Source: Tubulanus polymorphus
Lineage: Eukaryota; Nemertea; Palaeonemertea; Tubulaniformes; Tubulanidae
Direction of reading: 5' to 3'
DNA: 64,000 bases
Assembly (NCBI RefSeq): GCF_964204645.1
Contig: NC_134034.1
Location: 9,047,414 to 9,111,413, forward strand
In this document: one piece after another, positions 42,591-57,812 of the stretch
Layout of the letters: every line of letters begins with the position of its first letter
Numbering within the stretch: the first letter of the stretch is position 1
Notes under the pieces: generated by a model
The model's input: only the letters and a program-made list of their open reading frames with translations
What the model was told of the DNA's origin: nothing
Databases searched by the model: none
Position numbers and translations under genes: made by a program

Positions 42591-43020
42591 TCGCCATTGA
42601 AAATTAATAAATCGACCATCACTGACCACCACTGACCAATTGAAACTTCTTGAAAGAACGATATACCGGTACCGCATTTGGTGAAACAAGGAAGGATTCG
42701 CCATTGAAAATTCATAAATTGACCATCACTGACCACCACAGACCAATTGAAACTTCTTGAAAGAACGATATACCGGTACCGCATTTGGTGAAACAAGGAA
42801 GGATTCGCCATTGAAAATTCATAAATTGACCATCACTGACCACCACAGACCAATTGAAACTTCTTGAAAGAAAGATATACCGCTACCGCATTTGGTGAAA
42901 CAAGGAAGGATTCGCCATTGAAAATTAATAAATTGACCATCACTGACCACCACTGACCAATTGAAACTTCTTGAAAAGAACGATATACCGGTACCACATT
43001 TGGTGTGAACTAGAAAGGAT
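42591..43020. repeat. 107-bp tandem repeat, about four copies
   Basis: TTCGCCATTGAAAATT recurs at 42590, 42697, 42804 and 42911, an exact 107-bp period. Units contain GACCATCACTGACCACCAC and GATATACCGGTACC. Confidence 0.9.
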
Positions 43021-43181
43021 TTACTAGAATAAATTGACCATCACTGACCACCACTGCCCAAGTGAGACTTCTCAAATATCGTGGTCGAATTCGAAAGTGC
43101 TTGTCGTCGTATTGCTATTTCTAGAAACCAGCAGAAAGTTTTGCTACTGTTTTTGAATGGCGTTGACATGATGGAAATTTA

Positions 43182-45007
<1,826 letters not shown>

Positions 45008-45016
45008 GGAAATTTA

Positions 45017-47755
45017 TTACCCATAAATGGGTTACACATTTGGATCACAGCACCTCACTTGCCGCAGTGCGTTATTTTCACTGCATAGTAATGCTAATAC
45101 ATAAACTTTTTTACTACTTGACTCATCTGAACAGTACTGCGTTTGAAAACTCAACGAATAGAAAATGTTGCGGAATCGCCTACAAATGCGGGAAGCGCCT
45201 ACAAATAAGTTATAATAAGATTAATTAATCGATGCATGAAAAACAATTAAATCACTAGGTGACTAACACCCGTCTTTCAACCAATCTGCGCGATACCAAT
45301 TAATTAAATCATTAAACGCATTGGGTTCCTAATATTTGAAATCATGTGATACAATAGTTGTTCTTTAGACTTGGCCACTTTCATTTCAGAAAACCGCGTA
45401 CTAGACCAGTGGTCACCGAGGCATTCCTTCAAGTTTTGAAAATTCGATGGTAACGCGGATTTTTCGCCTCTAAAAACTGTTTCATTAATAGTTTTCTTTA
45501 TATGAAAAGTGTTCATAGGAATTGAAATTTGGAGTGATATCAGTCACAGCTGTAACCCTTTTTCATTGTCAGTTCTTTTTTGGAATTCAAGTAGATTAGT
45601 GAAAATATCAATGATGAAGTTCACTTATTACACAAGTACCGTTTTTACTGTCGCATGCGAGCCCCCTATTTAACACGAATCGGACAACTTTTCGACACAA
45701 AAAGATCTATCAACTGCATATCTTCGGGTATAAACTGTGATATCCTTCGTATGTTATGAATATCTTTAAAAATTTGTGTTCTAGTGTAATACCCGAAGGT
45801 TTAACTATCGGACACATAAAAGATTCGCCATAACCAAAGTTTTTAAGAAAATCTTTCACCGAGAAAGAAAGATCTTTAAAAGAACGATTGGCGTCAAACT
45901 AATCCATAATGGACTGTTGTGAATTTATTGAATAATCCACCTGAGCAATTTAAAGATTTCGAAACGAAATTTATTTATATAAATCAAAAATGCATGAATA
46001 ACTTGACGTTATTTGCGGGTCTCATGAAACACTTTCGTGCGCTCTTTTAAAATCTAAAATATCATAAAAACATGTGTGTTTCGTTATAAACAAGGTTAAA
46101 TTCCAAACGCACATGAAATATGGAGCCTGTATCACACGATACGGTATACACATCTTGAATTTTCTCTAACTACGTAGGCCCTTTCCAAATGGGAATTGTT
46201 CAGTTGTTTAACGGCCGACATTCAGAGGCACCTAAAAAACCGGTTGTATAGCACTTGTGATTTTCAGTGTAGGCTACATCTCACATCGACTCGTCTCGCG
46301 GTCGGTGGTTTAATGGGAACTGATTCCTTTTTAAAATTTTAAAATTTAGATTTCGACGGATATCATCAAATTACTAGAAAGGGACAGCAGCTTTCGGTCA
46401 TCTGCGAATAAATACCTAAAATGCTGTCCTAGGGTTATGGAAAAACATGTCACGAAACATACGGAAAATCCTTTGTTTGGTAGACTGAAATGATTAAATA
46501 GCAAAACTCTTAAATAGCAACATTCAGAGAAACAAAAACATAAGAATATATTCTCACCCACCCTTTAAAAAAACAACGTGATTTCAATTGAAGATGACAC
46601 GTAACCTCATATCAAATGATATGACCGCAACAGAGCCTATTCATTCTCTTTACGAGGATGGGTCTCCACATTCATAGGATACGATACGAGATTCGTGGGT
46701 ACGAATGATGAATACAACTGATAAAGCGCCAATTTCACTGATTCTTGCACATAAAGGTGTTTTAGAGTAATCTAGTTAAGGAGTATAGGAGTATTTTGAA
46801 TTTAGATTCAAATCGGGGTTCATGACGAATATTGAGCGTTCTAGGGCTGGGGCAAGAAACGTGTGGGATCGTGCGCCAATGGTATCGCCGAAGAAATAAT
46901 AAGGAGCCAGTGCGTGGTGGCTATTGAAAGCGACGACCGCATACGAATGCATTGATTGAATGACATCTCAAAAGTATATAAAATTGAACATGATATATGG
47001 ATAGGTTATTCCATATATACTGGTAAAAATGATGCCCAATATGTGATATAAATGTTCAATTAAAAAGTAGAAACAAAATCCATAATTCAGACTGGTATTG
47101 TTATAACATCAAACACTCAAATTCAATCCTTTGTTAGATTGGTAGCCAGTGTAGATGAGCAAGAATAGTAGTCCCTAATTTTAATGTGGACTGTTCAACA
47201 AGTTGGAGTTTGTGTAGAGATGAATGAGTTTAAAATGGAGTGGAATTTAGATAATATTGTTTGAATGTCTATTACTCAATCATTTTATTGATCATAAAAC
47301 ATTGTGGTAAAATATTTGACTCTAGGGTTGGTTTTAGATTGTATCTCTCCACGCCAGAGGTAATCACGGATACTGGACTACACAAAATTCCTTGTGTACA
47401 GCTCAACTTTTTAAATCCCTGGAAAAGCTCGCCTCGGATATATCTCAGTAATGATTAATTTTCCCAAAAAGTCTCCCCTTCGAAAAACCTAAACAACCAA
47501 TGTGCGCTTGCTCTAAGTTTGCCAATGCACTATTGTTACCTTTTCTAGCTATTTGTACTAGCTGTTTGTCGCAAATAGATTGCATCCTTTATTACAGGAA
47601 TAAAGGATACAGCTCTGGGACTCGTTTCTCAATAGATAGTTTAAATTAACCATCATCCAATATGATACATGACCAAATACACTGAAAAAGATCAACTATG
47701 TACACATTTCAAATTTCACTCGTCGACAATGTCTACAATCATGTTTATACAATCT
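45017..47755. other. No recognisable gene
   Basis: Only short frames without domains occur across 2.7 kb. I saw no repeat structure here. Confidence 0.4.
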
Positions 47756-47759
47756 TATA

Positions 47760-47975
47760 TAGAGCGGCTGGGATCGAGGGGCTGCGTGTATGTGTGGATT
47801 ACTCTAATATAGAGTGGCTGGATCGAGGGGTGGTGTGTACGTGGATTACCCTTATATAGAGTGGCTGGGATCGAGCCCTTATATAGAGTGGGATCGAGGG
47901 GCCGCGTGTGTGCGTGAATTGTGTGCGTGGATTACCCTTATATAAAGTGGCTGGGATCGAGGAGCTGCGTGCTTC
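47760..47975. repeat. Short array related to the 50-bp intron satellite
   Basis: Four or five irregular copies of CTGGGATCGAGGGG with TATATAGAGTGG lie in inverse orientation to the array at 31885-32830. It ends right beside the 5' LTR of the retrotransposon. Confidence 0.8.
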
Positions 47976-47981
47976 CGTCTT

Positions 47982-48914
47982 TAGCAAGGATAATTTTTAT
48001 CTGGATTGCTGCGGATGTTTAAATATTGTAATCAATATTTTGCCAGGTCATTTGTAGCTAAGAAAACATATTTGTAGATTTTTCCTATGTCCATTAATGG
48101 ATCTAACCCTTAGTCTTTGTCACTTTTACCCGGATACCGTTTTGGCAGCTCAAGTAGGCTGTCTTGTTTATTGAGTATTTTGTCTGCCTAGCGAACTGGC
48201 ACTATTTTTGAATAAGTGATATAATAGCAATATAAACAACTTTCAACTCACCTGCCCTCGCAACTAGTTTAGCTCTCATCAGGTAATTAGTGTCTTAATA
48301 TGTCACTAAGATTTGGATGAACCAATCGCTAGAGGTTTTGGTCACTAATTTCTTGATGGGAGTGTCTTAATCAACTTAGTTTTTGGCAGCACAGATTTGA
48401 TCACTCTGTGCCTGCTTTCCAACTGATTAAGACGTAAAATAAACTGGTATTAACACATAAATTCAATCGTTTGAATTTTCAGGTGAGTTACATCCATTTT
48501 TCATAGTTAATTTTTACATATGTTTTGGCATAAATGTGTACCTAGGCTTAGCTGAGAAATCAGACCTTTATGTAACACGTACATTTGGTACTGAGAGTCA
48601 ATTTTTATAGATTAGGTATTTAACCTAAAATGACAGCTAATGATTATTTGTTTGTAGAAATAGGCCTTTGTATTAAGTATGTAGTTAAAGAAAAGTAATT
48701 TTAGGACAATCTCAGTTACGATCTGATGTAGTTTGATTAAACGAGTAATGGTATTTAATTCTATTCTGTGTATACTGTTAACTAATTATCATACACTCTG
48801 TGCCTGCCATCCAACTGATTAAGACGTAAAATAAACTGGTATTAACACATAAATTCAATCGTTTGAATTTTCAGTTTTGTAAAATTGGCAACGCGCAAAA
48901 AGTCCGTTGCTAAA
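47982..48914 (+). repeat. 5' LTR
   Basis: It is alignable with 55282-56218. It contains an internal direct repeat of about 80 bp (near 48401-48483 and 48793-48873, CTGTGCCTGC...GTTTGAATTTTC). It ends in GTCCGTTGCTAAA. Confidence 0.85.
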
Positions 48915-48954
48915 ATGGTGAGAACCCTTTAACGATTTCCGAAACCTCTCGCAA

Positions 48955-50088
48955 ATGAATCCCCGCTCGGTAGCACAAAACAACGGCAGAATAACAAGAT
49001 CGACGACTTCGAGGAACGATCCTCTCTGGAATTTGGCTGTACCGAGCTCTCCGGTACGTCTGCAGCCCGTCGATATACGTGTGCACAGCACGGACAATCA
49101 GGAAGCGCACGCGTTAGTACGGGACGAACAAAGCAATATGCCGAAAGTTAGTTTAGATTATTTTGGCGTCGGGTATGGTACCAATGTACCAGCCTGGTTG
49201 GACCGTTTCGACCAATATCTCAGGCTGAACAACGTACCAGCGGAGAAACACGTCGATGTGTTTTTATATCATTTAGGGCATCATGCGGCCAATATAAAGA
49301 ACAGCCTTCCGGTTGCCGACCAACTAGATATCAATAAGTTAAAAACCGCACTGAAAGAGCGCTTTCAGCCGTTGGAGGACCAGTTGCTTACGACCAATAT
49401 TATGCAAGCGCAAAACGAGTCGTTGAACTATTATCTTTACCTATCGACATTCTCGCGTCACAATCGTCACTGACCCCGCAACAAATCGTTTCGCGGGCAA
49501 TACAAGGGTTACAGCCACGCATTGCGGCGACTCTAGCTGGCCATTTGCCCGATAGCATGCCAAAACTGCGAAAAATCGCCCTGACCGTCGAAAACTCAAG
49601 CAATTTCGTGCCGTTATCTACACCTGTTGTAGCCGCTGCTGCAACTTCAACGGATGCTGCTGTGGAGAAATTGCAGGCTCTTACGACCGTCATCGCCGAG
49701 CAGTTTCAACAGAATTTGAAAGACACCTCTGCAATGTTATCGAACCGATTCGACGATGCGATGGAAACCCTCAGATCGGAGGTATGCGCCATTGATACTC
49801 GACACATACGTCACCAAGACCGTCCGTCGTTCGACCGCGAACAATACCGCTCACGACATTGGGCTCCTGACCACCGACGCCAACCAAGATTTAGTCGCGG
49901 GAGAGGCCAACCAAGAGGCAGTTAGAAATTCGTCACAGACCCGGAACCGAAATTTCGGTTCAAGTAAGTGTATAAGGTGTTTTAAGCCAGATTGTGAATC
50001 AGAAGATACTTGTTATGCCAAATCATTAGAATGTCGTAACTGCCATAGATTAGGTCATGTCGTGCGTGCATGCCCCGATAGAAGATAG
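48955..50088 (+). pseudogene. Retrotransposon gag, frameshifted
   Basis: The first frame (to 49473) has the capsid-like segment VPAWLDRFDQYLRLNNV and LKERFQPLEDQL. A second frame (from about 49440 through 49925) continues with AIQGLQPRIAATLAGHLP. A third (to 50088) carries the nucleocapsid zinc knuckle CRNCHRLGHVVRAC, preceded by a CIRC...C pair. At least two indels separate these parts. The protein would package the element RNA. Confidence 0.8.
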
Positions 50089-50154
50089 GGGTGCGCGCCT
50101 GTCCCGGTTCAAAGTACTCAGGACGGGCACCCACAGGTTCAACTTAAGGCTACC

Positions 50155-50821
50155 TTGGAACGCAATTTGACTACCATTTTTATAGGTCGTCATCGTGTCA
50201 AAGGTTTGCTAGATACCGGAGCACACATTTCGTGTATATCCAAACAATGCCTAAATAGGACTAAGTTTGCACATAGTAGGTTACATAAGTCCGATATCAA
50301 AGAAGTTGTCGGTGTGGGTGGGCATCTGATTCCTGTCTTAGGGACTATAGAACTGCCCTTGACTTTTCCCGATGTCGCTACTCCGGTCATCTTTTCATGT
50401 TTTTGAGAAACTCCATCAACAGCTAATTCTGGGCATCGACTTTATGGATCAGAAAAAGGTCGATTTGTTCTATTCTGATCAATGTTTTACTATGAAGGAA
50501 TGTGCTCCTCAAAAGCCATTACTTCTGGAAGTACACTCGGTTATAGCTAGGTCATCTGTTAAAACGAAATTACCCCCCAGGTCAGAATTAAATATTCCCG
50601 TTAGGATTCCTAAACGCGTAGGTAACGAGCTCGTGCTACTATCACCTCTAGATGAGCTTGCTTTCAAGAATTTTTCCGGCGCAAAATGCCTGGTTCACAT
50701 TCGAAACGGTAACGCTACAATGCGGCTCATGAACCCAACCAATAAATCCATCTCCATCAGGAATAACCAACCTCTCGCCTCTGTCTCTGAACTGGATAAT
50801 TCAGTACCGATTTCGTCGTGA
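50155..50821 (+). pseudogene. Retrotransposon aspartic protease region
   Basis: LLDTGAHISCIS near 50194-50235 is the retropepsin active site. A frame shift near 50390-50406 leads into LILGIDFMDQKKV, the second conserved protease block, and the reading ends with a stop near 50821. Family length is reached only across the shift. Confidence 0.8.
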
Positions 50822-50875
50822 CTTGATGAAAAAGACTCCGACCCATCTCCGGTCATTCATAACTCGGTCAACAAC

Positions 50876-51925
50876 ATGAGCTTACCCTCTGAATATACAC
50901 ACGACACGGTAGATACGTTGAAATTTCATACAAAAGCGCCGCCCCCTCCGCAGGAGAAGATTGAGTTTGATTTATCTCAGTCAGACATTTCTGAAGAGCA
51001 AAAGCAGGTCTTACAAAATTTCTTACATCAGAACAGGGACAGGTTCTCCACTAACTTACATGAACTAGGATTCTCGAATATTCAACAACATCGAATTGAT
51101 ACAGGTGATCACCCGCCTGTGAATTCTCGCCCGTACCGCCAAAACGCCACTGTGCGAAATGAACAGAATAGACAAATCGGCGAAATGCTTAAAACTGATA
51201 TTATCACTCCATCTAACTCTCCATTCCAATCCCCGGTAGTCATAGTCAAGAAGAAAAATGGGGAATACCGATTTGCTGTCGACTATCGCAAGTTAAATGA
51301 AATAACGAAGCCCATGGCTTACCCATTGCCCAGAATCGCAGATGTGATTGACTCTGTGGGAGAATCTCAGGCAAAGCTTTTTACCACGCTTGACTTAAAA
51401 AGTGGCTTCTGGCAGATCAAACTAGATCCTACTACAGCCCATAAGACAACTTTTGTAACACAGAATGGGGCGTATATGATCAAACGCCTCCCGTTTGCTT
51501 TGAGAAACTCACCCATGACATTTCAGATGACTATGAACGAAGTTCTTAGGGGCTTTCATTGGAAATTTGCTCTTGTATACATTGACGACATTCTCATTTA
51601 TAGTAGCTCATTTGAAGAACACTTGGAACATTTACAACTTATTTTTGATAGATTGAGAGAAGTAAATCTAACCCTACAACCTGAGAAGTGTAAGTTTGCA
51701 GTCAGCTCAGCCACTTATCTAGGTTTCATCTTCACCAAAGAGGGAGTCAAGGCTGATCCAAGCAAATGTGAGGCCATAAATTCTTTCCCTGAACCTAAGT
51801 GTCGAAAGGACCTCCGGGCTTTCTTAGGTTTATGCAATTTCTATCGGCGTTTTGTTAAGGATTTCTCATGTATCTACAAAATTGACTCCTCTTTTGAAAA
51901 AGGATGCCAAATTTATCTGGACTGA
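50876..51925 (+). pseudogene. Retrotransposon reverse transcriptase
   Basis: Reverse transcriptase blocks are in order: SPFQSPVVIVKKKNGEYRF, LTTLDLKSGFWQI-type block 3, PFALRNSPMTFQ, YIDDILIYS (catalytic Asp pair) and LGFIFTKEGV. The core is uninterrupted; a one-base shift near 51895 separates it from the RNase H region. Confidence 0.9.
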
Positions 51926-53021
51926 CGAACATTGACAAGCCTTTAACCAATTAAAATCCAATCTGATATCACCCCCTATCCTGGTCTATCCTGATAATAA
52001 CCGTCGTTATTTCATGTCAACCGATGCGTCAGACACTGCTGTAGGTTATATATTGGGTCAGTTCGATGAAGAGGGCCGAGAGAGGGTCATCGCCTATGGG
52101 GGTCGCTCTCTGTCTACTCCCCAAAGAAATTGGCCTACCCGAGACAAAGAGGGTCTAGCCATTGTTCTCGGTATCGATTCGTATCGTGAATATCTATCGG
52201 ACAGGGAGTTTACCATTTTCACCGATCATATGTCCTTGACCCAACTTCTTAAGGCTAAGGATACATCACAACGTGTTACCAGGTGGACGACAAAAGTACA
52301 AGCTTATCAATTCACCATTGTCCACCGACCGGGTAAGCAGAATTCCAATGCCGATGGGGTGTCCCGACGAGATAACCCTCCAATTGAAGATGACAGCGAT
52401 CATGACGATTTTCCCGCCCCACTTGGGGCCGTTCTACCGTCAAGTCGGTCAGACGTTTCAGTCTCTGCTAGTCGCATAGGTGAAGGCCTATCCAGCCACC
52501 CTAATGTTACTCCGAATGTTACTCCAAGTGATGACTCGATGGGAACCTGGTTGGAGACGGAACTAATGAATGTACAGGATTTACCCCCTGTGGTTTCGTC
52601 CATTCAAGATGTAGATTTCAGGTCAAAACAATGCAGCTCTCCAACTTATGGACCCATGATTGCTTTCCTTGAGAATGGTACCTTACCCTCAGATCCAAAA
52701 CTGGCTAAATGGATAACAGCTGCAGAACACCTATTTCATATGTATGACGGTATTTTGTATCGTGATTTTCGAAGCAAAAAGGAAAAGTTGGCCAGTGTCG
52801 TCGCTCAGATCGTCGTCCCGGAAGACCTTCAGTTGCATATCTTGGTAGCTTATCATGATTGTTGTGCTGGGGGTGGCCACGCAGGTATCCAAAAAACGTA
52901 TGACGCTATCAAAACCAAATGTTTTTGGCGAAATATGTATCGGGATGTGGTCCAATATGTGCAGTCTTGTGTGTCTTGTCAGCAATCAAAGGTTAATCCA
53001 CACGCAAAACCCCGCATCTGA
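51926..53021 (+). pseudogene. Retrotransposon RNase H and integrase zinc-binding region
   Basis: STDASDTAVGYIL, DKEGLAIV and FTDHMSLTQLL carry the RNase H acidic residues, followed by VHRPGKQNSNADGVSR. The C-terminal part has H...H...CVSCQ, the integrase HHCC finger. It ends at a TGA at 53019 that lies before the integrase core. Confidence 0.88.
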
Positions 53022-53029
53022 CAAATCTG

Positions 53030-54256
53030 CCCATTGAGGACACATTAGGGCGTTGGCATATCGACTTCCTGGGGCCACTTCCTGAGGGAAAGAATGGCGA
53101 GAAACATATTTTGCTCGTAGTTGATAGCTTTTCACGCTGGCCCGAAGCATTTGCATTAAAATCACAAGAGGCATCAGAAGTGGCAAAGGTTTTATATAAT
53201 GAAATTTTTGCCCGATACGGTGCTCCGAGGTCGCTTGTTTTAGATCGTGGAAAATGTTTTCTCGCTAAACTAGTTTTATCTATCTGCGAAATGTTTCAAG
53301 TTAAAAGATATCACACATCTGCTTACCACCCCCAAACAAATGCATCCTGTGAGCGCACTAATAGGTCAATTGCCCAAATTTTTCGTTCCTATATTAGCGA
53401 GGAACAGACTGAATGGCCCGATATACTATCTAGTGTTCTCATGGCTCTACGTGCTTCCCCATCGTCTCACACGACTGGCTTTTCTCCATTTCATGTCTTA
53501 TTCGGAACGGATATGTCACTACCTATTGACACAACTCTAATTCCGAAAGAGAATTTGGCTAAAACTGTGCAGGAACACATTGCACGCAAGCAAAGGCATT
53601 TGAAAGTAGTCAAAGAAATCGCTACTCAGCAAACTGAAAAGGAACAGTTACGCAACAAAGAACTCCATGATAAGCATGCCTCGACACCAGATTACCAAGT
53701 CGGTCAAAAAGTTAGGTTGTTGCGTAAGCACACTAAGAAAGGAAAGTCTAAGAAATTCATGCCCAAATTTACAGGCCCATATGAAATTATAGCGTTAGGT
53801 AAAAATTTTACCTACTTTCTCAGATGTTGTCGAACAAACAAAGACCTGCCATCAGCGGTGAATGCTTCCCGCCTCAGTACTTTTGTAGACCGGGCTGATT
53901 ACCCGCATCTACTACCTCAGCTCGAGAATGAGAGTACACATGACGACTCGGTAACTGATTCTCAAGTCATGGTTACACCTGACATTCAGGACAATGAAAC
54001 AGACACAGCATTTGATGCTACAAGACAGTCCCTGCAAGAGCCGACCACTGATAAGACTTTCTTTCCAATTGATAAGATATTGAAGATGCGTACTAGATCT
54101 GGCATTGTAGAATTCTGCGTAAAATGGTCCGATAAATCTCCAAATTCTTGGCAACCTTCTGATTATCTTACGCAGTCGGCCAAGGATGAGTTCTTCCGTA
54201 CCCACACGAGACAGGGTAAAACGCGAAAACGAAGGTCCTGTTTCAAGAGATCATAA
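53030..54256 (+). pseudogene. Retrotransposon integrase core with chromodomain-like tail
   Basis: WHIDFLGPLP (first Asp), LVLDRGKCF (second Asp) and NASCERTNRSI (Glu) give the DDE triad. FTGPYEII is the GPY/F module. The tail has ILKMRTRSGIVEFCVKW and SWQPSDYL, resembling the chromodomain-type ends of chromoviruses. The frame is open to 54256 but separated from the zinc finger by a frame change. Confidence 0.88.
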
Positions 54257-55269
54257 CTCGATTTTGCTGTTTCACCTGTGATTGGAATATTTTTTTAAGG
54301 AGTTTGGCACGGGTAGAGACAACTTATATGTGCTATGAGTTGTGCGCACAACTCTCCTTTCGCGTCTCTTGCTTGAAATAGCAGGTGTCATACTCCTAGG
54401 TTGAATTTCTTTTTACAATTTTACAATTTTTCGAATACTGGAATTTGTTGAAGGATTTTTCGTGATTAGTCTCTTCCCTTGGTGAGCTCTGACTTATCTC
54501 GTGCGGGATGTTTCTCTCGTGTCCGCCTGGATCTGGTACAACTTACGCTGTCCGTTAGTTGCCACCCCACACCGGTCAACTTGAATCGTCGTGACAGGTT
54601 ATCTTGAATTTTGTACAATGCGTCTTCAAAGAGAATGAATCTGTGGTAGTCTAAATTTTGTTGGGTAATTGATTAATTACATTCCGTCGAGGATTACCTC
54701 CAGTTGAAATACTACATGTCGAGTTTTCGAGTATAATATGGATCTGGCGTACTATTTACCCATGTCATGGAACTTGTATTACTTTCATAGTACAGGTCAT
54801 TGTACATACTTATATTATAAAAAAAGTATATCCCATGTTTTATAGTATTTTTTAATGCGCCGATGTTGCAGCTACGTAAATGGTGGCGGTGATTTTTCTG
54901 TATCTGTGTATTTTTTTACTATATCTATGATTTGATGAGTATTTCATATTTTTATATGATAAGGATTATTAATGTTACTTCACCTGGATTCGGGTTAATT
55001 TTTCTAATATAACAATATCGATGAGTCACTGTCTATTATTAGGGGATTATGTTGATTGTTGCTGATGTTTTGCCATGTATTTACCCTTTTAGTATTATTA
55101 GAATTATGTAACGGAATACGGATGTAGAACTGATACTGTGTGATATTGTGTTTAGTAAGTTTTTAGGGATATATTACAGAACTTATGTTGGATGAGATGA
55201 CTTTTTATTTTTACCTCCCTAGGCTTGTGTGTTAATTTTCTGCTTTTGTGGACAAAAGCTTGAATATAG
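54257..55269. other. Non-coding 3' region of the retrotransposon
   Basis: About 1 kb of AT-rich sequence lies between the integrase stop and the 3' LTR. I see no open frame such as an envelope gene. Confidence 0.6.
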
Positions 55270-56218
55270 TGTGGGAGAGTTAAGCAAGGAGTATTTTTAT
55301 CTGGAACTGCGGATTGTGTTTTCATGTTTAAATATTGTAATCAATATTTTGCCAGGTCATTTGTAGCTAAGAAAACATATTTGTAGATTTTTCCTATGTC
55401 CATTAATGGATCTAACCCTTAGTCTTTGTCACTTTTACCCGGATACCGTTTTGGCAGCTCAAGTAGGCTGTCTTGTTTATTGAGTATTTTGTCTGCCTAG
55501 CGAACTGGCACTATTTTTGAATAAGTGATGTAATAGCAATATAAACAACTCTCAACTCACCTGCCCTCGCAACTAGTTTAGCTCTCATCAGGTAATTAGT
55601 TTCTTAATATGTCACTAAGATTTGGATGAACCAATCGCTAGAAGTTTTGGTCACTAATTTCTTGATGGGAGTGTCTTAATCAACTTAGTTTTTGGCAGCA
55701 CAGATTTGATCACTCTGTGCCTGCTTTCCAACTGATTAAGACGTAAAATAAACTGGTATTAACACATAAATTCAATCGTTTGAATTTTCTGGTGAGTTAC
55801 ATCCATTTTTCATAGTTAAATTTTACATATGTTTTGGCATAAATATGTACCTAGGCTTAGCTGAGAAATCAGACCTTTATGTAACACGTACATTTGGAGA
55901 GTCAATTTTTATAGATTAGGTATTTAACCTAAAATGACAGCTAATGATTATTTGTTTGTAGAAATAGGCCTTTGTATTAAGTATGTAGTTAAAGAAAAGT
56001 AATTTTAGGACAATCTCAGTTACGATCTGATGTAGTTTGATTAAACGAGTAATGATATTTAATTCTATTCTGTGTATACTGTTAACTAATTATCATACAC
56101 TCTGTGCCTGCCATCCAACTGATTAAGACGTAAAATAAACTGGTATTAACACATAAATTCAATCGTTTGAATTTTCAGTTTTGTAAAATTGGCAACGCGC
56201 AAAAAGTCCGTTGCTAAA
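55270..56218 (+). repeat. 3' LTR
   Basis: It starts TGTGGGAGAG after a purine-rich GGACAAAAG stretch. It carries the same internal 80-bp duplication as the 5' LTR and differs from it by few substitutions and small indels. Confidence 0.85.
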
Positions 56219-56243
56219 CGTCAGTTGATTTTCACAATCAGGA

Positions 56244-56520
56244 TTGTAGACATTGTCGACGAGTAGAATCGGTCGACAATCGGGGTTGTAGACATTGTCG
56301 ACGAGTAGAATCGGTCGACAATCGGGATTGTAGACATTGTCGACGAGTAGAATCGGTCGACAATCGGGGTTGTAGACATTGTCGACGAGTAGAATCGGTC
56401 GACAATCGGGGTTGTAGACATTGTCGACGAGTAGAATCGGTCGCAGCCGAATTGCTCCTTTTCTATAAATGTATCTTTGAGCGGGGAACTATTCCACGCT
56501 ATACTGGACTTGAACCGACC
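56244..56520. repeat. 42-bp minisatellite with a conserved end segment
   Basis: About five units of 42 bp (TTGTAGACATTGTCGACGAG...) are followed at 56443-56518 by a segment matching 28673-28760 in inverse orientation (GAGCGGGGAACTATTCCACG). In both places that segment borders a tandem array, as in array-bearing non-autonomous elements of molluscs. Confidence 0.75.
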
Positions 56521-57803
56521 TTACAGCTTTCTCTATTGGTTAGCGTTGTGATCACACAAAATTAACCATAAGTTTGAATTCTCACTGATCTACTACATCT
56601 CTATAACAAAAATATATTTCATATCAGGCAATTAGCTTTGATCCGTGGTCAGTGGACAGCAGCTACGAAACATTTAAAACTACTACATTATCATTCCATC
56701 TATTCATTATTATGTATACATAATATGATATGATATCTTCTTTGTTCAGTTTAAAAGTCTTGATCGTAAAAGTTTGACAAGTTTCGCATAATGGTACCGA
56801 TACGCACGTTCACGCGAGTGAAATGTGCACGTTACAGGCTCAAATGCGCACGTTTCAATTACAAATGGAAACGTTGTTCGTTCAAAACCCTACGTAAAAA
56901 TCTTATGCGTTTTAGCGGAATTTCAAAGTTAGCTCGCTACCTACAACAAAAATCGGACAAGACTTTTTCAAGCGACAAATTTAAATGTAAGAGCTAGTAG
57001 TACTAACGAAGGATTCACTAAACATATAGGCCTAAATTACTTATGGGGGTTCTGGTTAGCACTGGTAACTGGTCAGTACTGGTCAAGCATTGGTCAGTTA
57101 AACAATTTTTAGATTAATGCCCACATCATATCTAGTTATTTGACACCAAACGACTTAATTGTTTGCAAAACAAATAATTTAGTATATGGTCAGTACTGGT
57201 CATGCATTGGTCAGTTAAAAGACCATGGTCCACGCCACATTTGATACCAAACATGATTGGATTGTGTCGTTTCGAAAATTTATCTGTTGGGCAATTTGTG
57301 GTCAGCCCTGGTTCGTTAGGTTCTTATTTTGCGGGCATTTTATCTCAAACCACCGAAAGACTGGATTACTAATTAATTCACCAGATCATTAATTGCTGAA
57401 AATGAAGATTAGTGTTCAACTAATAGTCCTTGTCTGAACAAAATGTCTCTGGTATGGGTCCTATGGAATCATGTCCTTAACTGTACACCGTACTGTATCT
57501 TTGTACTGTATCATTTTATGTTCACTACTACCGTAATTGACTATGATGTTTTCAAGTGGTCTTAAGTACCGCTAATAGCCGAAAATAGTTGATTTATGTG
57601 AAATTTACATACAGCGCCACCCGTTGGTAGTAAAACTAACCCGAACAATACGGGTGTTAAATAGATACGCTAGCAAACCGGCATTCTCATAATGGTGTGA
57701 CAGACAGTAGTGTCAGGGGTCGCGTTAGCGATATACCACTGACACTAAGGTTCTCAGTGAAAGCCCATATTCAAATGCCTGTGGTCAGACGTTGTAAGGA
57801 ACC
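56521..57803. other. No recognisable gene
   Basis: Irregular GGTCAGTACTGGTCA words recur around 57060-57250. Otherwise there is nothing I can support. Confidence 0.4.
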
Positions 57804-57812
57804 GTAACAACG

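Larger units (their letters stand above)
47982..56218 (+). mobile_element. Ty3/gypsy LTR retrotransposon
   Basis: Two LTRs of about 0.93-0.95 kb flank gag, protease, reverse transcriptase, RNase H and integrase in the Ty3/gypsy order. The LTRs are nearly identical, pointing to recent insertion. The internal region has at least five frame breaks. The first dozen bases of the 3' LTR (TGTGGGAGAG) are absent from the 5' copy, so the left end may be truncated. No target duplication was identified. Confidence 0.92.

Noticed and set aside
56221-56421. ORF with a 14-residue repeat (STTPIVDRFYSSTM type)
   Set aside because: The 42-bp minisatellite period is a multiple of three, so any open frame repeats. 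I see no gene context.
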